Below, piece after piece: positions 41,428 to 51,109 of a DNA stretch of 64,000 nucleotides. This DNA comes from Micropterix aruncella (Eukaryota > Arthropoda > Insecta > Lepidoptera > Micropterigidae), in assembly GCA_944548615.1 (NCBI GenBank), contig OX155974.1, positions 1,860,001 to 1,924,000 on the forward strand. Direction: 5' to 3'. A model generated the notes under the pieces. The model searched no databases. It saw only the letters and a program-made list of their open reading frames with translations, and was not told the origin of the DNA. Every line of letters starts with the position of its first letter. The first letter of the stretch is position 1. The position numbers were made by a program, and so were the translations under genes.

Positions 41428-43779
41428 AATCGAAGACTATCGCGGTTGTTTGACATTATAAATAGGATAGAAAACGAATTTACCGCGTGAAATTTGTAGG
41501 ACCCGACGTTTCGGTGACGTTGCAGCCGCCGTTGTCAAGGGTAAACTGAAGAGCTGTCAGTCCGTTGTTTTGCGGGTAGGCCGCAAACCGCTGCCGCCAC
41601 TGCGTAGGTTATAACGGTGGTGGGGGGCCGGGCTCGGAGCGCGGGAATTTTTAAAATCCGTCTTGCACACAACACTCACTGTATCCTGTTTTACGTCTTT
41701 GCGTTCGGCGTTCGGCGGCGGGAACATTTTAAGAAGAGGGTTCCACGTAGAAGAGAGTTTGTAGCCGTCATCTCTATTGAAGTTCGGAGTTCTTCTTATT
41801 TCAATGGCTTCCCGGATCATGCGAGGAAAGTAGAATTGTTCCTTCGATAGAACAATGGGATTTTGAAACTGCATCCAGTGGTTACTTCCGCTATCCAATA
41901 TATGTTCGCAGATCGCCGATTTTTCTCGCTGAACGTTTTTAACAGCTTTGATGTGTTCTGTCAGTCGCGTGGCTATGGGCCGTTTCGTTTGTCCAACGTA
42001 GGCTAGACCGCAGCTGCATTCGACTTTATACACACCCGGGGTTTGCAGTGGTATTACATCCTTTACAGGCCTCAAAAATCGAGCTATATTTTCCCTCCCA
42101 GAAATAGCTTATCTCACTAAACCACGTAACGTACAGCCACCGAAATTATATGGCTTACCTAAAATCCATAAGGATAATGCACCATTGAGACCGATTGTGA
42201 GCCAAATCGACAGCCCCACATATCCTCTGTCAAAACACTTGGCTGGTGTCCTCCAACCGCTTACGGGCAAAACGACGTCTTACGTGAAAGACTCGCGACA
42301 TTTCGTAAGCATTATTAGAAGCTTAAAACTGGCCGAAGACGAAATAATGGTGAGCTTTGACGTCGAATCTTTATTTACGAATTTGCCCATTTCGGAGTGT
42401 CTTACGGTGGTGAGAGATAAACTAAGGTCTGAGGACCTCCCTATTAGCTACGCCGACATGCTTCAACATTGCCTGACATCCTGCTACTTTCTATGGAACG
42501 GCGATTATTACAAACAAATCGACGGAGTAGCAATGGGATGCCCCGTATCGCCGATAGTTAGTGACCTATATATGGAATATTTTGAGGAATTAGCCATAAA
42601 AACCTCCAAAATTAAACCCATTCTCTGGCTTCGCTACGTGGATGATACCTTCTGCATCCTGAAAGGCAACATTCAAACGGTGAAAGAATTCCTGGGTCAT
42701 CTAAACTCCATACACCCAAAAATCAGTTTCACCTATGAAGTAGAGAAGGACGGCTCCTTACCATTTTTGGATGTCAAAGTGACGAGGAGAAGTGACAATA
42801 CTCTCGGACATACGGTATATCGGAAGCCCACACATACGGACAGATATTTGCATGCAAGCTCACACCATCATCCCTACCATCTACGTTCAGTGCAAACGTC
42901 GCTCGTGAATCGAGCACGCGATCTATGCGACACTGAGCATTTTCCGAAGGAGATGGAACATGTCAATGATGTCCTTAGGAAAAATGGATACGGAAAATAT
43001 CACGAGACACGCACACGATCTAATACGGACGAAACTCAAAAACCGAGCAGATCAAGAGCATTCTTACCATACGTCAAGGGCGTGACAGATCGAATAAGTA
43101 AGATGCTAAACAGATTCGATATAAAAACGATCTTCAAACCGACCCAAAATATAGCTCGATTTTTGAGGCCTGTAAAGGATGTAATACCACTGCAAACCCC
43201 GGGTGTGTATAAAGTCGAATGCAGCTGCGGTCTAGCCTACGTTGGACAAACGAAACGGCCCATAGCCACGCGACTGACAGAACACATCAAAGCTGTTAAA
43301 AACGTTCAGCGAGAAAAATCGGCGATCTGCGAACATATATTGGATAGCGGAAGTAACCACTGGATGCAGTTTCAAAATCCCATTGTTCTATCGAAGGAAC
43401 AATTCTACTTTCCTCGCATGATCCGGGAAGCCATTGAAATAAGAAGAACTCCGAACTTCAATAGAGATGACGGCTACAAACTCTCTTCTACGTGGAACCC
43501 TCTTCTTAAAATGTTCCCGCCGCCGAACGCCGAACGCAAAGACGTAAAACAGGATACAGTGAGTGTTGTGTGCAAGACGGATTTTAAAAATTCCCGCGCT
43601 CCGAGCCCGGCCCCCCACCACCGTTATAACCTACGCAGTGGCGGCAGCGGTTTGCGGCCTACCCGCAAAACAACGGACTGACAGCTCTTCAGTTTACCCT
43701 TGACAACGGCGGCTGCAACGTCACCGAAACGTCGGGTCCTACAAATTTCACGCGGTAAATTCGTTTTCTATCCTATTTA
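41428..43779 (+). mobile_element. Penelope-like element with inverted 3' fragment at its 5' side
   Basis: TTATGAATTATTG at 41415-41427 and 43780-43792 is the target duplication. The 3' ~630 bp (about 43148-43780) are repeated in inverse orientation at 41458-42091, joined directly to a 5'-truncated coding region. Such inverted partial copies are typical of Penelope insertions. A small extra segment (41428-41457) precedes the inverted copy. The host sequence is a Helitron. Confidence 0.88.
42092..43681 (+). CDS. Penelope-like reverse transcriptase with GIY-YIG endonuclease, N-truncated
   Basis: The frame is open from the junction at about 42092 (AYLTKPRNVQPPKLYGLPKI precedes the ATG at 42185) to a stop at 43679. 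RT blocks are MVSFDVESLFTNLPI (catalytic Asp in SFDVESLFT), DGVAMGCPVSPIVSDLYMEY and LWLRYVDDTFCI (YVDD). SLPFLDVKVTR and VYRKPTHTDRYLH follow, then the GIY-YIG nuclease PGVYKVECSCGLAYVGQTKR with RLTEHIKAV. It ends with NLRSGGSGLRP. This telomerase-related RT plus GIY-YIG is the defining Penelope architecture. About 250-300 N-terminal residues are missing compared with usual ORFs of ~800 residues. No stops or frameshifts interrupt about 530 codons, suggesting recent insertion. Confidence 0.92.
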   Translation, partial: SLPEIAYLTKPRNVQPPKLYGLPKIHKDNAPLRPIVSQIDSPTYPLSKHLAGVLQPLTGKTTSYVKDSRHFVSIIRSLKLAEDEIMVSFDVESLFTNLPISECLTVVRDKLRSEDLPISYADMLQHCLTSCYFLWNGDYYKQIDGVAMGCPVSPIVSDLYMEYFEELAIKTSKIKPILWLRYVDDTFCILKGNIQTVKEFLGHLNSIHPKISFTYEVEKDGSLPFLDVKVTRRSDNTLGHTVYRKPTHTDRYLHASSHHHPYHLRSVQTSLVNRARDLCDTEHFPKEMEHVNDVLRKNGYGKYHETRTRSNTDETQKPSRSRAFLPYVKGVTDRISKMLNRFDIKTIFKPTQNIARFLRPVKDVIPLQTPGVYKVECSCGLAYVGQTKRPIATRLTEHIKAVKNVQREKSAICEHILDSGSNHWMQFQNPIVLSKEQFYFPRMIREAIEIRRTPNFNRDDGYKLSSTWNPLLKMFPPPNAERKDVKQDTVSVVCKTDFKNSRAPSPAPHHRYNLRSGGSGLRPTRKTTD

Positions 43780-43910
43780 TTATGAATTATTGTCAAAATA
43801 AGTAAATTTATCATCTCAAGTGTTTAAAACAAAAGACTTTTCTCTTTTACTGCATAAATAGTTAAAGAGATAATACGACATAGGTATGGAACCGCGACCC
43901 GTGTCGTATA

Positions 43911-44266
43911 TCTATACTAATATTATAAAGAGGTAAAGTTTGTATCTACTCTCTGGATCTTAGTGTTTCTCAAGTGTTTAAATCAAAAGACTTTTCCCTT
44001 TTACTGCATATAATTTTCCTCTTACTGCATAAATAGTTAGAGATAATACGCTCACAAATAAGACACTCACAAGAAGACACTCACAAATAACGGTATTATA
44101 GTCAAATTGGCATGCAAATACATACATACATATGCAGTAAAAATATAACCCTTCTTTTGGCAGTCAGGAAATAAATCATAGCACTCAGTACTAACCGAAC
44201 CACACTCATAATTTCATCACAGGTAAAAAGTTTTACCGCCCAACGAAGTGGGCAAGGGTCAGCTAG
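43911..44266 (+). mobile_element. Short Helitron with both ends
   Basis: It starts TCTATACTAATATTATAAAG at 43911 and ends GCCCAACGAAGTGGGC (hairpin) then AGGGTCAGCTAG at 44266. Most of the interior is deleted relative to 10877-11621. It sits in tandem behind a 3'-truncated Helitron. Confidence 0.85.
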
Positions 44267-44334
44267 TTTCAATATATACTGATGAAAATATATGCCAATA
44301 AGTTATCTTAGGTTTACAATATACTTTTTTTTTT

Positions 44335-44420
44335 TTTTTTCAAATTCGGTACACAAATGCCTCATTGGGACGAAACCACATTGTAAAATTTTGGTTGAAT
44401 TATCTCATATATTTTTTAAA
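44335..44420. repeat. Dispersed repeat R3 fragment
   Basis: AAATTCGGTACACAAATGCC and GAAACCACATTGTAAAATTT match 53560-53630. A 16-base T run precedes it. Confidence 0.5.
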
Positions 44421-44529
44421 CTCCGCCATCGTAAAGAAAATACTACATAGATTGGAAAAATACCATTGTAATACCACGGAAAATTCTACAAATATAGTAC
44501 AAAAATACCATTAAAATAATACTAAAATA

Positions 44530-44690
44530 CTATTGGGGGGATTTGGGCGTGGGGGAGAGGTTTGGGAGGTTGGCGGGGGGCTAATTGCATGAGGAACAAA
44601 GTTGGGGGTTAGTTGACAAGAGTGGTTGGCGGGGGGAGGGCAAGGGGTGGTCGCAGGGGGGCTGACTTATTGCTGAAGGGGTCTTGAGAT
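44530..44690 (+). repeat. G-rich tract
   Basis: There are many GGG to GGGGGG runs (ATTGGGGGGATTTGGGCGTG, GTTGGCGGGGGGAGGGC). It also contains GTTGGGGGTTAGTTG, similar to the pogo iteron. It could form G-quadruplexes; no gene. Confidence 0.6.
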
Positions 44691-45150
44691 TATGGAAATA
44701 CACTGTTTCCTAAGCAGCGGGGGTGGATGTTTCACCTGATGTCATGCCACTCTTGAAATGACCTTGGGCCACTCGATCCTGTGTGGCACTACGGACAAAG
44801 AACGCCCAGGTCCGCGATAAATTCAAACTGAATTACCGCTGTAATACAACAGGTAGAGGTTGCGTCAGCGACTTAGGACCCGTAACCAGTCGGGAGGATG
44901 GAGGTATCCTGAAGGTTAATTCCAGATGGAGATATCCTGCCAAAACTGGTAGTTTGGGTTGAGGCTGCCCGCTGTTACCTTTCCCGGTGCCTCGCCGTAA
45001 GACGTTGGTCTCTAACGGGTTGCTGGTCAACTAGACAGTATATTGTCTTGTCCCCAAGTCTTCTACGCTCATCCCACGGCTGAAAGAATGACCTATAATG
45101 TTATACCAGCCTGGGGTTACGGGTTTGCCCGTTGTAGTCGACACCGCCAT
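44691..45150 (+). mobile_element. SR670, diverged, 5'-truncated
   Basis: GTTTCCTAAGCAGCGGGGGT, GGTCCGCGATAAATTC and GACGTTGGTCTCTAACGGGT align with SR670. The 3' end reads GGTTTGCCCGTTGTAGTCGA. It is noticeably more diverged than the others and begins mid-element. It lies about 120 bp downstream of the zinc-finger gene's stop. Confidence 0.65.
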
Positions 45151-45269
45151 CCTGACCCTTTTGATGAACATGAAGGAACATGAAAATACAATCACCACAC
45201 GTCTAATTCAATATTGTCTTACGGACGGCAGCTATATGTCATTACTAGTGTTCCCTAAGAGACTTTTTT

Positions 45270-45854
45270 CTATGTCAAGTGAACGGCGTCTAAATGCTTC
45301 CTTAAAGTTCTTTTTTCCGAAAATGCGCGATCACATTCGCCACATACAAATCTCCTTAATTTATGATGAACGGTGTCCACATGCTTTTTTAAATTGCTTA
45401 TCTCTGTGAAAACCCCATTGCAGGCTCTACATGAGTATTTCTTCAGCTTCATGTGAACCGAGTCAAAGTGACTCTTCAAATGTTCTTGCCTTGTGAACTC
45501 CCGGTCACATTCGCCACATACGAATTTCTTCAAATTCAAATGGACGCAGTTAATGTGTCGCTTTAGGCTATTCTTAAAAGAAAACGCCCTGTCGCACTCC
45601 AGACACACATGCGATTTGACACGTCCACCGCTAGATTCACTACCAGCAATGTAACTACTTCCAGATGGTTCGTCGTCGATTGGTTTTGGCTTTAAGGGTC
45701 GAATCCAAACTTCCTCTATTTCCAGCGTATCGCCTTGTTCATAACCGATTATAGGAACACTCGAAACTAAATCGTCAGAATCGACCTCTGTTTCAACAGG
45801 AACATCTTCTTCAATCTTGACATTCACCTTGCTGTCCACAATTTTGTCACTCAT
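45270..45854 (-). CDS. C2H2 zinc-finger protein, four fingers
   Basis: The 194-residue single-exon frame starts at 45854 (ATCTTCGTATG upstream on the gene strand, then ATGAGTGACAAA). The N-terminal ~75 residues are acidic (KIEEDVPVETEVDSDD). Four C2H2 fingers follow: CLECDRAFSFKNSLKRHINC, CGECDREFTRQEHLKSHFDS, CRACNGVFTEISNLKKHVDT and CGECDRAFSEKRTLRKHLDA, each closing with VH. Linkers are LNLKKF-like rather than TGEKP. The stop follows the last finger immediately (VHLT). It is a probable sequence-specific DNA-binding nuclear protein of unknown target. The fingers and linkers resemble those of the gene at 57793, so the two are paralogues. Another exon or longer form is possible. Confidence 0.85.
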   Translation of the reverse strand: MSDKIVDSKVNVKIEEDVPVETEVDSDDLVSSVPIIGYEQGDTLEIEEVWIRPLKPKPIDDEPSGSSYIAGSESSGGRVKSHVCLECDRAFSFKNSLKRHINCVHLNLKKFVCGECDREFTRQEHLKSHFDSVHMKLKKYSCRACNGVFTEISNLKKHVDTVHHKLRRFVCGECDRAFSEKRTLRKHLDAVHLT

Positions 45855-46065
45855 CTTCGTATGAAAACAAAAATTTCTAACAAAATGCGTTTGACTTCAT
45901 AAGGTAAAATTATAGGATTTCAACTGCACAGTGCACAGACACGTACTTTGACAGCTGTCTCTTGTCAAGGTTGCCACTTAACCCTTGATTGTTGCCTGTG
46001 TAGAAATTATATTTTTAGATAAAAACTAATGCCTAATGACTTAGCTACAAGGATGACCAAAAAAT
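45855..46065 (-). promoter_or_regulatory. Upstream region of the zinc-finger gene
   Basis: This short gene-free interval precedes the start codon. No clear TATA box is visible. Regulatory role is assumed from position only. Confidence 0.25.
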
Positions 46066-46290
46066 TTAATATTTATATATATAAATGAATCGCCGTGCGT
46101 TAGTCTCGCAGGATCTCGGAAATGACTCGACCGATTTGAATTATTATTTTTTTATTTTGTTTGCCTTGATTCAGGGGTGGTTTACAAAAAAAATATTTAG
46201 GAAAAGCTCAAAAAAACAACTGAAAATCGAAAAAATCGAAATTGGTCATTTTGGGAAATAGGCTACTTTCAATAGATGGCGTTCGCGGCG
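46066..46290 (+). mobile_element. Helitron-like 5' fragment (ATATATATAAATGAATCG type)
   Basis: ATATATATAAATGAATCGCC, GTTAGTCTCGCAGGATCTCG and ACTCGACCGATTTGAATTAT resemble the 5' region of a common insect non-autonomous Helitron family (opening AT repeat, TAGTCTCGC, ACCGATTT). No 3' end was found. Assignment is from memory of the pattern. Confidence 0.4.
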
Positions 46291-46340
46291 TCCGCGGCGT
46301 TTGACAGCTGTTATTCATTCCGTGCGATTGTGTGAAATTT

Positions 46341-46575
46341 CGAATCGAAGTCGAAACCGAAGTCGAAAAAGTCGGAATAGTCGAAAAAGTCGAAAGTCAA
46401 AAAAGTCAATACAGTCGAAAAAGTCGGAAAAGTCGATAAAGTTAAAAAAGTTGAAAAGGTCTAAAAAGTCGGGAAAGTCGAAAAGGTCGAAAAAGTCGGA
46501 AAAGTCGAAAAGGTCAAAAAGGTCGAAAGAGTCGAAAAAGTCGAAAAGGTCGAAAAAGTCGAAATGGTCGCCATG
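46341..46575 (+). repeat. 9-bp minisatellite (GTCGAAAAA)n
   Basis: About 25 imperfect units of GTCGAAAAA or GTCGAAAAG run without frame loss. In one frame they read as Ser-Lys-Lys / Ser-Lys-Arg repeats from an ATG at 46301. The length being a multiple of three keeps the frame open, so this ORF is not evidence of a gene. Confidence 0.85.
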
Positions 46576-46794
46576 AACTTTTTGAGTGATGCACTCCTCG
46601 GTATCAGAGGGTAGTATATTGCATAAAGGTGTATATTATATTTATGAAGTGCGCTGTTGAAGTGCCTCTAATCTGGTCCCATCGGTGCACCAAGATATGA
46701 ATTGATTATTGAATAAATAGGATCTGAATTTTATTATACAATAAGGGTATTTATATTTATTATTTTAATATTATTATTTATTACAAGAGTATTT

Positions 46795-47115
46795 AATATT
46801 ATTATTTATTCTGGACGGGCAGCTTTGCTGATACGTTCAGATCAGATTTTGTAAAGCGAGCCATAAAAAATATTAACAAGTTTTCAGGTAAAAATCCAGT
46901 GTTTTCAAATTGATTGACAGAGTTTGCACTAATCACTTCCAACAGTAGTTTATTCAATTGTATATATCGGTTTTTAGAATTGTATATATCACAATCAGGC
47001 CCATACTGTGTCTTCTTTATTTAGGAGTAGTCAGTTCAAGTAATTTCAAGCGATCTTCATAATTCCTATTCTTCAGGCCCACTGGCGTTTTGGTCACTTT
47101 CGTTTTGGCGTTTTG
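46795..47115 (-). mobile_element. LINE-A fragment
   Basis: On minus, (AAT)n tail, GGACGGGCAGCTTTGC and TTCATAATTCCTATTCTTCA (plus) match LINE-A 21690-22110 with a deletion. Confidence 0.7.
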
Positions 47116-47194
47116 GTAAGCCCCTGTAGGCTCCCGATTTAAAAGAAGTGGGGTTGAAAAAATACGGAATTCGTTTTATAATTCCAGGCCCCAG

Positions 47195-47268
47195 ATCCCA
47201 GTAACCTCTGTCGGTGACTCCAGTCGGTGAATTCCATGGCAGCTCCGTTTGTATTTATTTATATACCA
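47195..47268 (+). mobile_element. LINE-B 3' tip
   Basis: GGTGAATTCCATGGCAGCTC then CGTTTGTATTTATTTAT is the 3' end of LINE-B. A short upstream match (CCCAGATCCCAGTAACCTCT) shows a large internal deletion. Confidence 0.65.
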
Positions 47269-47599
47269 GTTCTTGTGGCTAAAATCTGTAACGAAGACGA
47301 TGCCTTGCCTTTATATAACGAATTTGTGCTACTTAAGTGTTTTTGTTTTTTTTTTTATATTCCATTATAATGTATTGAGCTTACTAGCATATACGCAGAA
47401 TGCACTGTCTGCTCTATAAGCTATGTCCACACTGTGCCTTTTTTCGTTCAACAAGGGCATGCGTTATAGCGCAGTCAACAGCGCACGTGAGGCATGCCCT
47501 TGGCGCATGCCTTAAATCAGTTGAAAGCATAGCGCGCGCTGCGACGCACGCGTTCCCGCGGTCCGTGGATTTCTGTGCAACATAGCGTTCAACATCAAG

Positions 47600-47689
47600 A
47601 TGGCGGACGATATTACTTTACAGTTTATTGAAGACTACACAAATTTTCCACAACTTTGGGACCAAAATAACAAAATTTACACAAATTAA
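47600..47689 (+). pseudogene. MADF-domain protein N-terminus
   Basis: The ATG at 47600 (AACATCAAGATGGCGG context) starts 29 codons containing LQFIEDYTNFPQLWDQNNKI then YTN and a stop. This matches the first helix of MADF domains (FIxxYxxxPxLWDxxxxxY). The protein is cut short by the stop and the following insertion. Confidence 0.6.
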
Positions 47690-48298
47690 ATATAAAGAAA
47701 TGTGTTGCGGCCGCTAACAAAACGGCGAGCCGCCAAAAAATGTAATTGATTTAAAAAGGCGGAAGCTGTCGAGGCCGACGTTCAGTTTCTGTCAGGATGA
47801 AATCGGGCATAGCATCCGCGTGAATTTTCCCCCAAAAATGTATGGGCTTACGTGCGACGGGACGGACCTCGCAGACGTCGCGTCGCGACCGAGGCCACCG
47901 TCAACCGATCCACGAAATCAACTTCTGGAGTTTATTCGAATATATCTCAGAAATGTTTATTCGAAGCATTAAATAGACGAGAAAAACATAATAAAAGAAA
48001 GCGGAAAGGAAAAGGACAACAGTGAGTAAAAAAACCCGTCCACCATCGCCACATCGGGCGAAAAATAGTGAAGTCGCCATACGAGAAATCGGCGGAATAT
48101 TCTCCAGATGCGAAGGACATCGCCGAAAACCGATAAATAGGATATCGCCGAAAACATCGCCGAAAACCGAAAAATAGGAAACGAAAAATCGGAAAAGACG
48201 GAGACAGAAAGATCGGCGAGCGCCGAGCCGAGCGGCGGCCAATCAGAGGCCGCCGGCGGTCGCCGGCAGACCGAGCCGCGCGCGCGCCGCCGGAGCCG

Positions 48299-48335
48299 GG
48301 GTATAAATATAGCCGCCGGGCGGGGAGCAAATCAG
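48299..48335 (+). promoter_or_regulatory. TATA box and initiator ahead of the gag-like ORF
   Basis: GGTATAAATATA at about 48300 stands alone in GC-rich sequence. Roughly 30 bp downstream is AATCAGTG, close to the arthropod initiator TCAGT. This is a canonical RNA polymerase II core promoter about 140 bp before the ORF's ATG. Most Jockey-type LINEs have internal TATA-less promoters, so it is unusual. Confidence 0.55.
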
Positions 48336-48471
48336 TGCCCGGCGTCCGTTCTGAACGGTCGCCTGCTCCGCTCCGCCGCCCGCGCTGAATACTGCCGCCG
48401 CGAGTCGACCGTCGAGCGCCGTCTCCGGTCCTCGCCGTGAAGTTCGTGCCGTCGAGTATCTCCGGTTCGAA

Positions 48472-50118
48472 ATGCAGTCTGCTGCCAACTCCGCCGAAGC
48501 TGCTGCCGCCCCGCACAGCCCACCAGTGACTAGGGGCCTGGACATGCCGCTCATTCCGATCGCGACACCGAGGAAACGCGTGAGAGACCCCGCGTCTCCA
48601 GAAGATGAGCGGCAGAGGGAGTCGCAGCGCCGCCGAGCCGACTCCCCTGACTCCTTCGTCGATCATCAACAGATCTTCGGCTCGCCGGTACCCTCGGACA
48701 CCGAAGACGAGCAGCCTACCTACGCCCAACTAGCGGCGAGGAAAAGCCCGACGCCGTGCCGCAGCGATGCGGCCCCAGCACCATTGCCGTCCGCGCCGCT
48801 TCTGCCGAAGCAGGCGCCGCGCCCCCGACCCATTGTCGTGGACAAGCTCGATAGGTGGCCCGACCACCTGAAGGCTCTCCGCGCGAAGTTGGGGCGTGCG
48901 CCGAACGTCGCACCGCTCGGACGCGGCGGCGGCCTCAGATTCCGCCCGGCCGACGATGCAGAGTACCGCGTCGTCCAGGCCTACCTTCACACCCTTGGCA
49001 ACTCGGTGGCGTGGCACACCTACACGCCGCCGATAGAAAAGGACGCCAAGATAGCCATTCGGGGCCTCCCGGCTAACACCACCCAGCAGGAGGTCATCGA
49101 AGGGCTGGCGGCTAAGGACATTGAAGCGACGTACGCGCGCCTGATCCATGGAGGGCGGCGCGCGCTGTTCTTCGTTGTCATTCGGAAGAACGAGGGCTGG
49201 CGCAAGATATTCAGTCTCCCGGACATCTGGTACCTGCCCGTCACCATCGAGAGCTGGAGAGGCCGGAACGGGCCCAAGCAGTGCCACCGCTGTCAAAAGT
49301 TCCGGCACAGCAGCCACAACTGCCACCGGCCCCAGGTTTGCGTTTGCTGCGGCGAGGAGAACGCTGCCAAAAACTGCCCTCGGCCAAAGACCGCCCGAGC
49401 AACCTGTGGAAACTGCGGGCAGGAGCACCCCGCCAACAACCGGCGCTGCCCCAGTTTCCTAACGGAAATCCGCCAGACGACGCGGAAGCAGCAGGGTGCT
49501 CCGCGTGCAGCAGCCACCGCTCCTCCGCGAGCCACACCGCGAAGCGCCTCACCGGGCGCCTCGACCGCCGCCGCGCCTTCGTCGTCTCCCCCACGCCCAG
49601 CGCCGAGGAAGACGCAGGCGAAGCCTCAGCCTGCCGCCGCCCCTACGGAGCCCTTGTCGTGGAGGAAAAAGCCGGCGCCGCCGGCCACTCCACAGCAGCC
49701 AGCTGTGGAGAGGAAGAACCGGCGACGCCGCTCGAAGCCACTGCAGCAGCAGTCAACAGGGCCCCGTCCGCAGCAGGAGGAGGGGATGGAGGTCGAGGCG
49801 ACCGCCCAGTCCACCAGCTCCCAAACGCCCACAGCAACCACAGCGTCCGCATGCACCCAAACGGACGAAGAAAGTGCGAGTACACCACCCCCACAACCCA
49901 GAAGTATGCCAGAGTATCCAGAAGAATACCTGGACGAGATGCGCTGCCTCGAGAACGACGAGCTGGTCTTGTTGACCGTAATTCAGCTGCTGGAACTCGT
50001 TCGCGCGTGCCAAATCGGCACGAAGGAGGAGAACACCAGGCTGCTGGATATGGTCCTTCAAACAGACCTGCCTCGTGCCTCGAGAGAAGCATACCTATTC
50101 AAGTCTGCCTCAGGGTGA
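48472..50118 (+). CDS. Gag-like ORF1 with PRE_C2HC domain and zinc knuckles
   Basis: The 548-residue, GC-rich open frame is intact. N-terminal ~190 residues are Ala/Pro/Arg-rich and disordered. A PRE_C2HC-like region follows (IAIRGLPANTTQQEVIEGLA, HGGRRALFFVVIRKNEGWRK, WYLPVTIESWRG). From about residue 271 come CHRCQKFRHSSHNC (C-x2-C-x4-H-x4-C), a second Cys-rich knuckle and CGNCGQEHPANNRRC. The remainder is a long Pro/Ala/Ser-rich linker and a C-terminal helix (EYLDEMRCLENDELVLLTVI). PRE_C2HC plus CCHC knuckles is the ORF1 layout of Jockey-clade LINEs (X-element, Jockey, BS), where it binds RNA. No reverse transcriptase follows, so this is a partial or non-autonomous element. All large overlapping frames here come from high GC content. 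Confidence 0.85.
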   Translation: MQSAANSAEAAAAPHSPPVTRGLDMPLIPIATPRKRVRDPASPEDERQRESQRRRADSPDSFVDHQQIFGSPVPSDTEDEQPTYAQLAARKSPTPCRSDAAPAPLPSAPLLPKQAPRPRPIVVDKLDRWPDHLKALRAKLGRAPNVAPLGRGGGLRFRPADDAEYRVVQAYLHTLGNSVAWHTYTPPIEKDAKIAIRGLPANTTQQEVIEGLAAKDIEATYARLIHGGRRALFFVVIRKNEGWRKIFSLPDIWYLPVTIESWRGRNGPKQCHRCQKFRHSSHNCHRPQVCVCCGEENAAKNCPRPKTARATCGNCGQEHPANNRRCPSFLTEIRQTTRKQQGAPRAAATAPPRATPRSASPGASTAAAPSSSPPRPAPRKTQAKPQPAAAPTEPLSWRKKPAPPATPQQPAVERKNRRRRSKPLQQQSTGPRPQQEEGMEVEATAQSTSSQTPTATTASACTQTDEESASTPPPQPRSMPEYPEEYLDEMRCLENDELVLLTVIQLLELVRACQIGTKEENTRLLDMVLQTDLPRASREAYLFKSASG

Positions 50119-50723
50119 ACAGCCCTGAGATGCCATACCCATGAAAGCCGGGCCTATGGGCCCGATTCAAGAGAAGCCCCACGAAAAGGCAAAAGGCCTA
50201 GTGGTAGACGTCACAGGCCGTTCTAAATGGCCTGTCGACTGATTTCGTTGATCGTTGGAGCAAATCATTCGCTCTCCGGCCCTGGCGCCGGCAACAAGTG
50301 GCCACCCGGCTGCTTAGGGAGTTCAAGGCGTCGCGCTGCTGGAAAGAAGTCGTCGGGGAAGAAATCGTCGTGGAAGGACAGTCAAGAAGACTGACAAGCC
50401 AATCACTCGGTGAAGTGAGTTGGACCTCGCCGCTTCGGGTCGCCGGATCTTCGGGACCTCGGTCTTGGCAACGGACCGCCAGACCGCGCCGTCAGCGGGA
50501 GCGACGAGAAGGACGACGCAGCGACGCAGCGACGAAGCAGCCGGGAGCCGGAGTGGAATCGCCGCAGCAGGTATTCGTGTTCGGTATTTCGGGGCGAGGC
50601 CAGCGAAACGTGGACGTTTTTGCCGCCGCCGAATATCGACACGGACCGCCTGCGGCAAGCAGCCGAGCTACGCAAGACCGCGTACGCTCGATTGGGGACG
50701 CGGAATCGCCGCGTCAGCTGCAC

Positions 50724-51030
50724 TGGGAAGTCGCGGCGACAGAGGACGCCGCGCCGCACCGACCAGCGTGTCGGTTGCGCCAGACGCCGCATCGCGCCAA
50801 GCTGCGAAGTTGGACGCATCGGCGACAGCGTGCAGAGCCACGCCGGGAAGTCGCGGCGACAGAGGACGCCGCGCCGCACCGACCAGCGTGTCGGTTGCGC
50901 CAGACGCCGCATCGCGCCAACCTGCGAAGTTGGACGCATCGGCGACAGCGTGCAGAGCCACGCCGGGAAGTCGCGGCGACAGAGGACGCCGCGCCGCACC
51001 GACCAGCGTGTCGGTTGCGCCAGATCCGCG
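50724..51030 (+). repeat. 120-bp tandem repeat, about 2.5 units
   Basis: GGGAAGTCGCGGCGACAGAG begins at 50727 (50726 context), 50847 and 50967, a period of 120 bp with almost no divergence. Since 120 is a multiple of 3, each frame repeats the same peptide (for example APHRPACRLRQ). Confidence 0.9.
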
Positions 51031-51109
51031 CCGCGCCACACCGACTAGCGTGCCAGTTGTGACAGCCGCGCCGCACCGACCAGCGTGTCGATTGCGAGAG
51101 ATCCACGCC

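Larger units (their letters stand above)
40717..43885 (+). mobile_element. Helitron, interrupted by LINE-C and a Penelope-like element
   Basis: It starts TCTATACTAATATTATAAAG at 40717. Helitron sequence continues at 41239-41427 and 43780-43885, collinear with the complete copy at 10877-11621. Its 3' hairpin and CTAG end are missing; a second short Helitron begins 25 bp later. Confidence 0.75.

Noticed and set aside
46341..46575. CRISPR-like regular repeat
   Set aside because: A contiguous 9-bp minisatellite without spacers, in a eukaryotic context.
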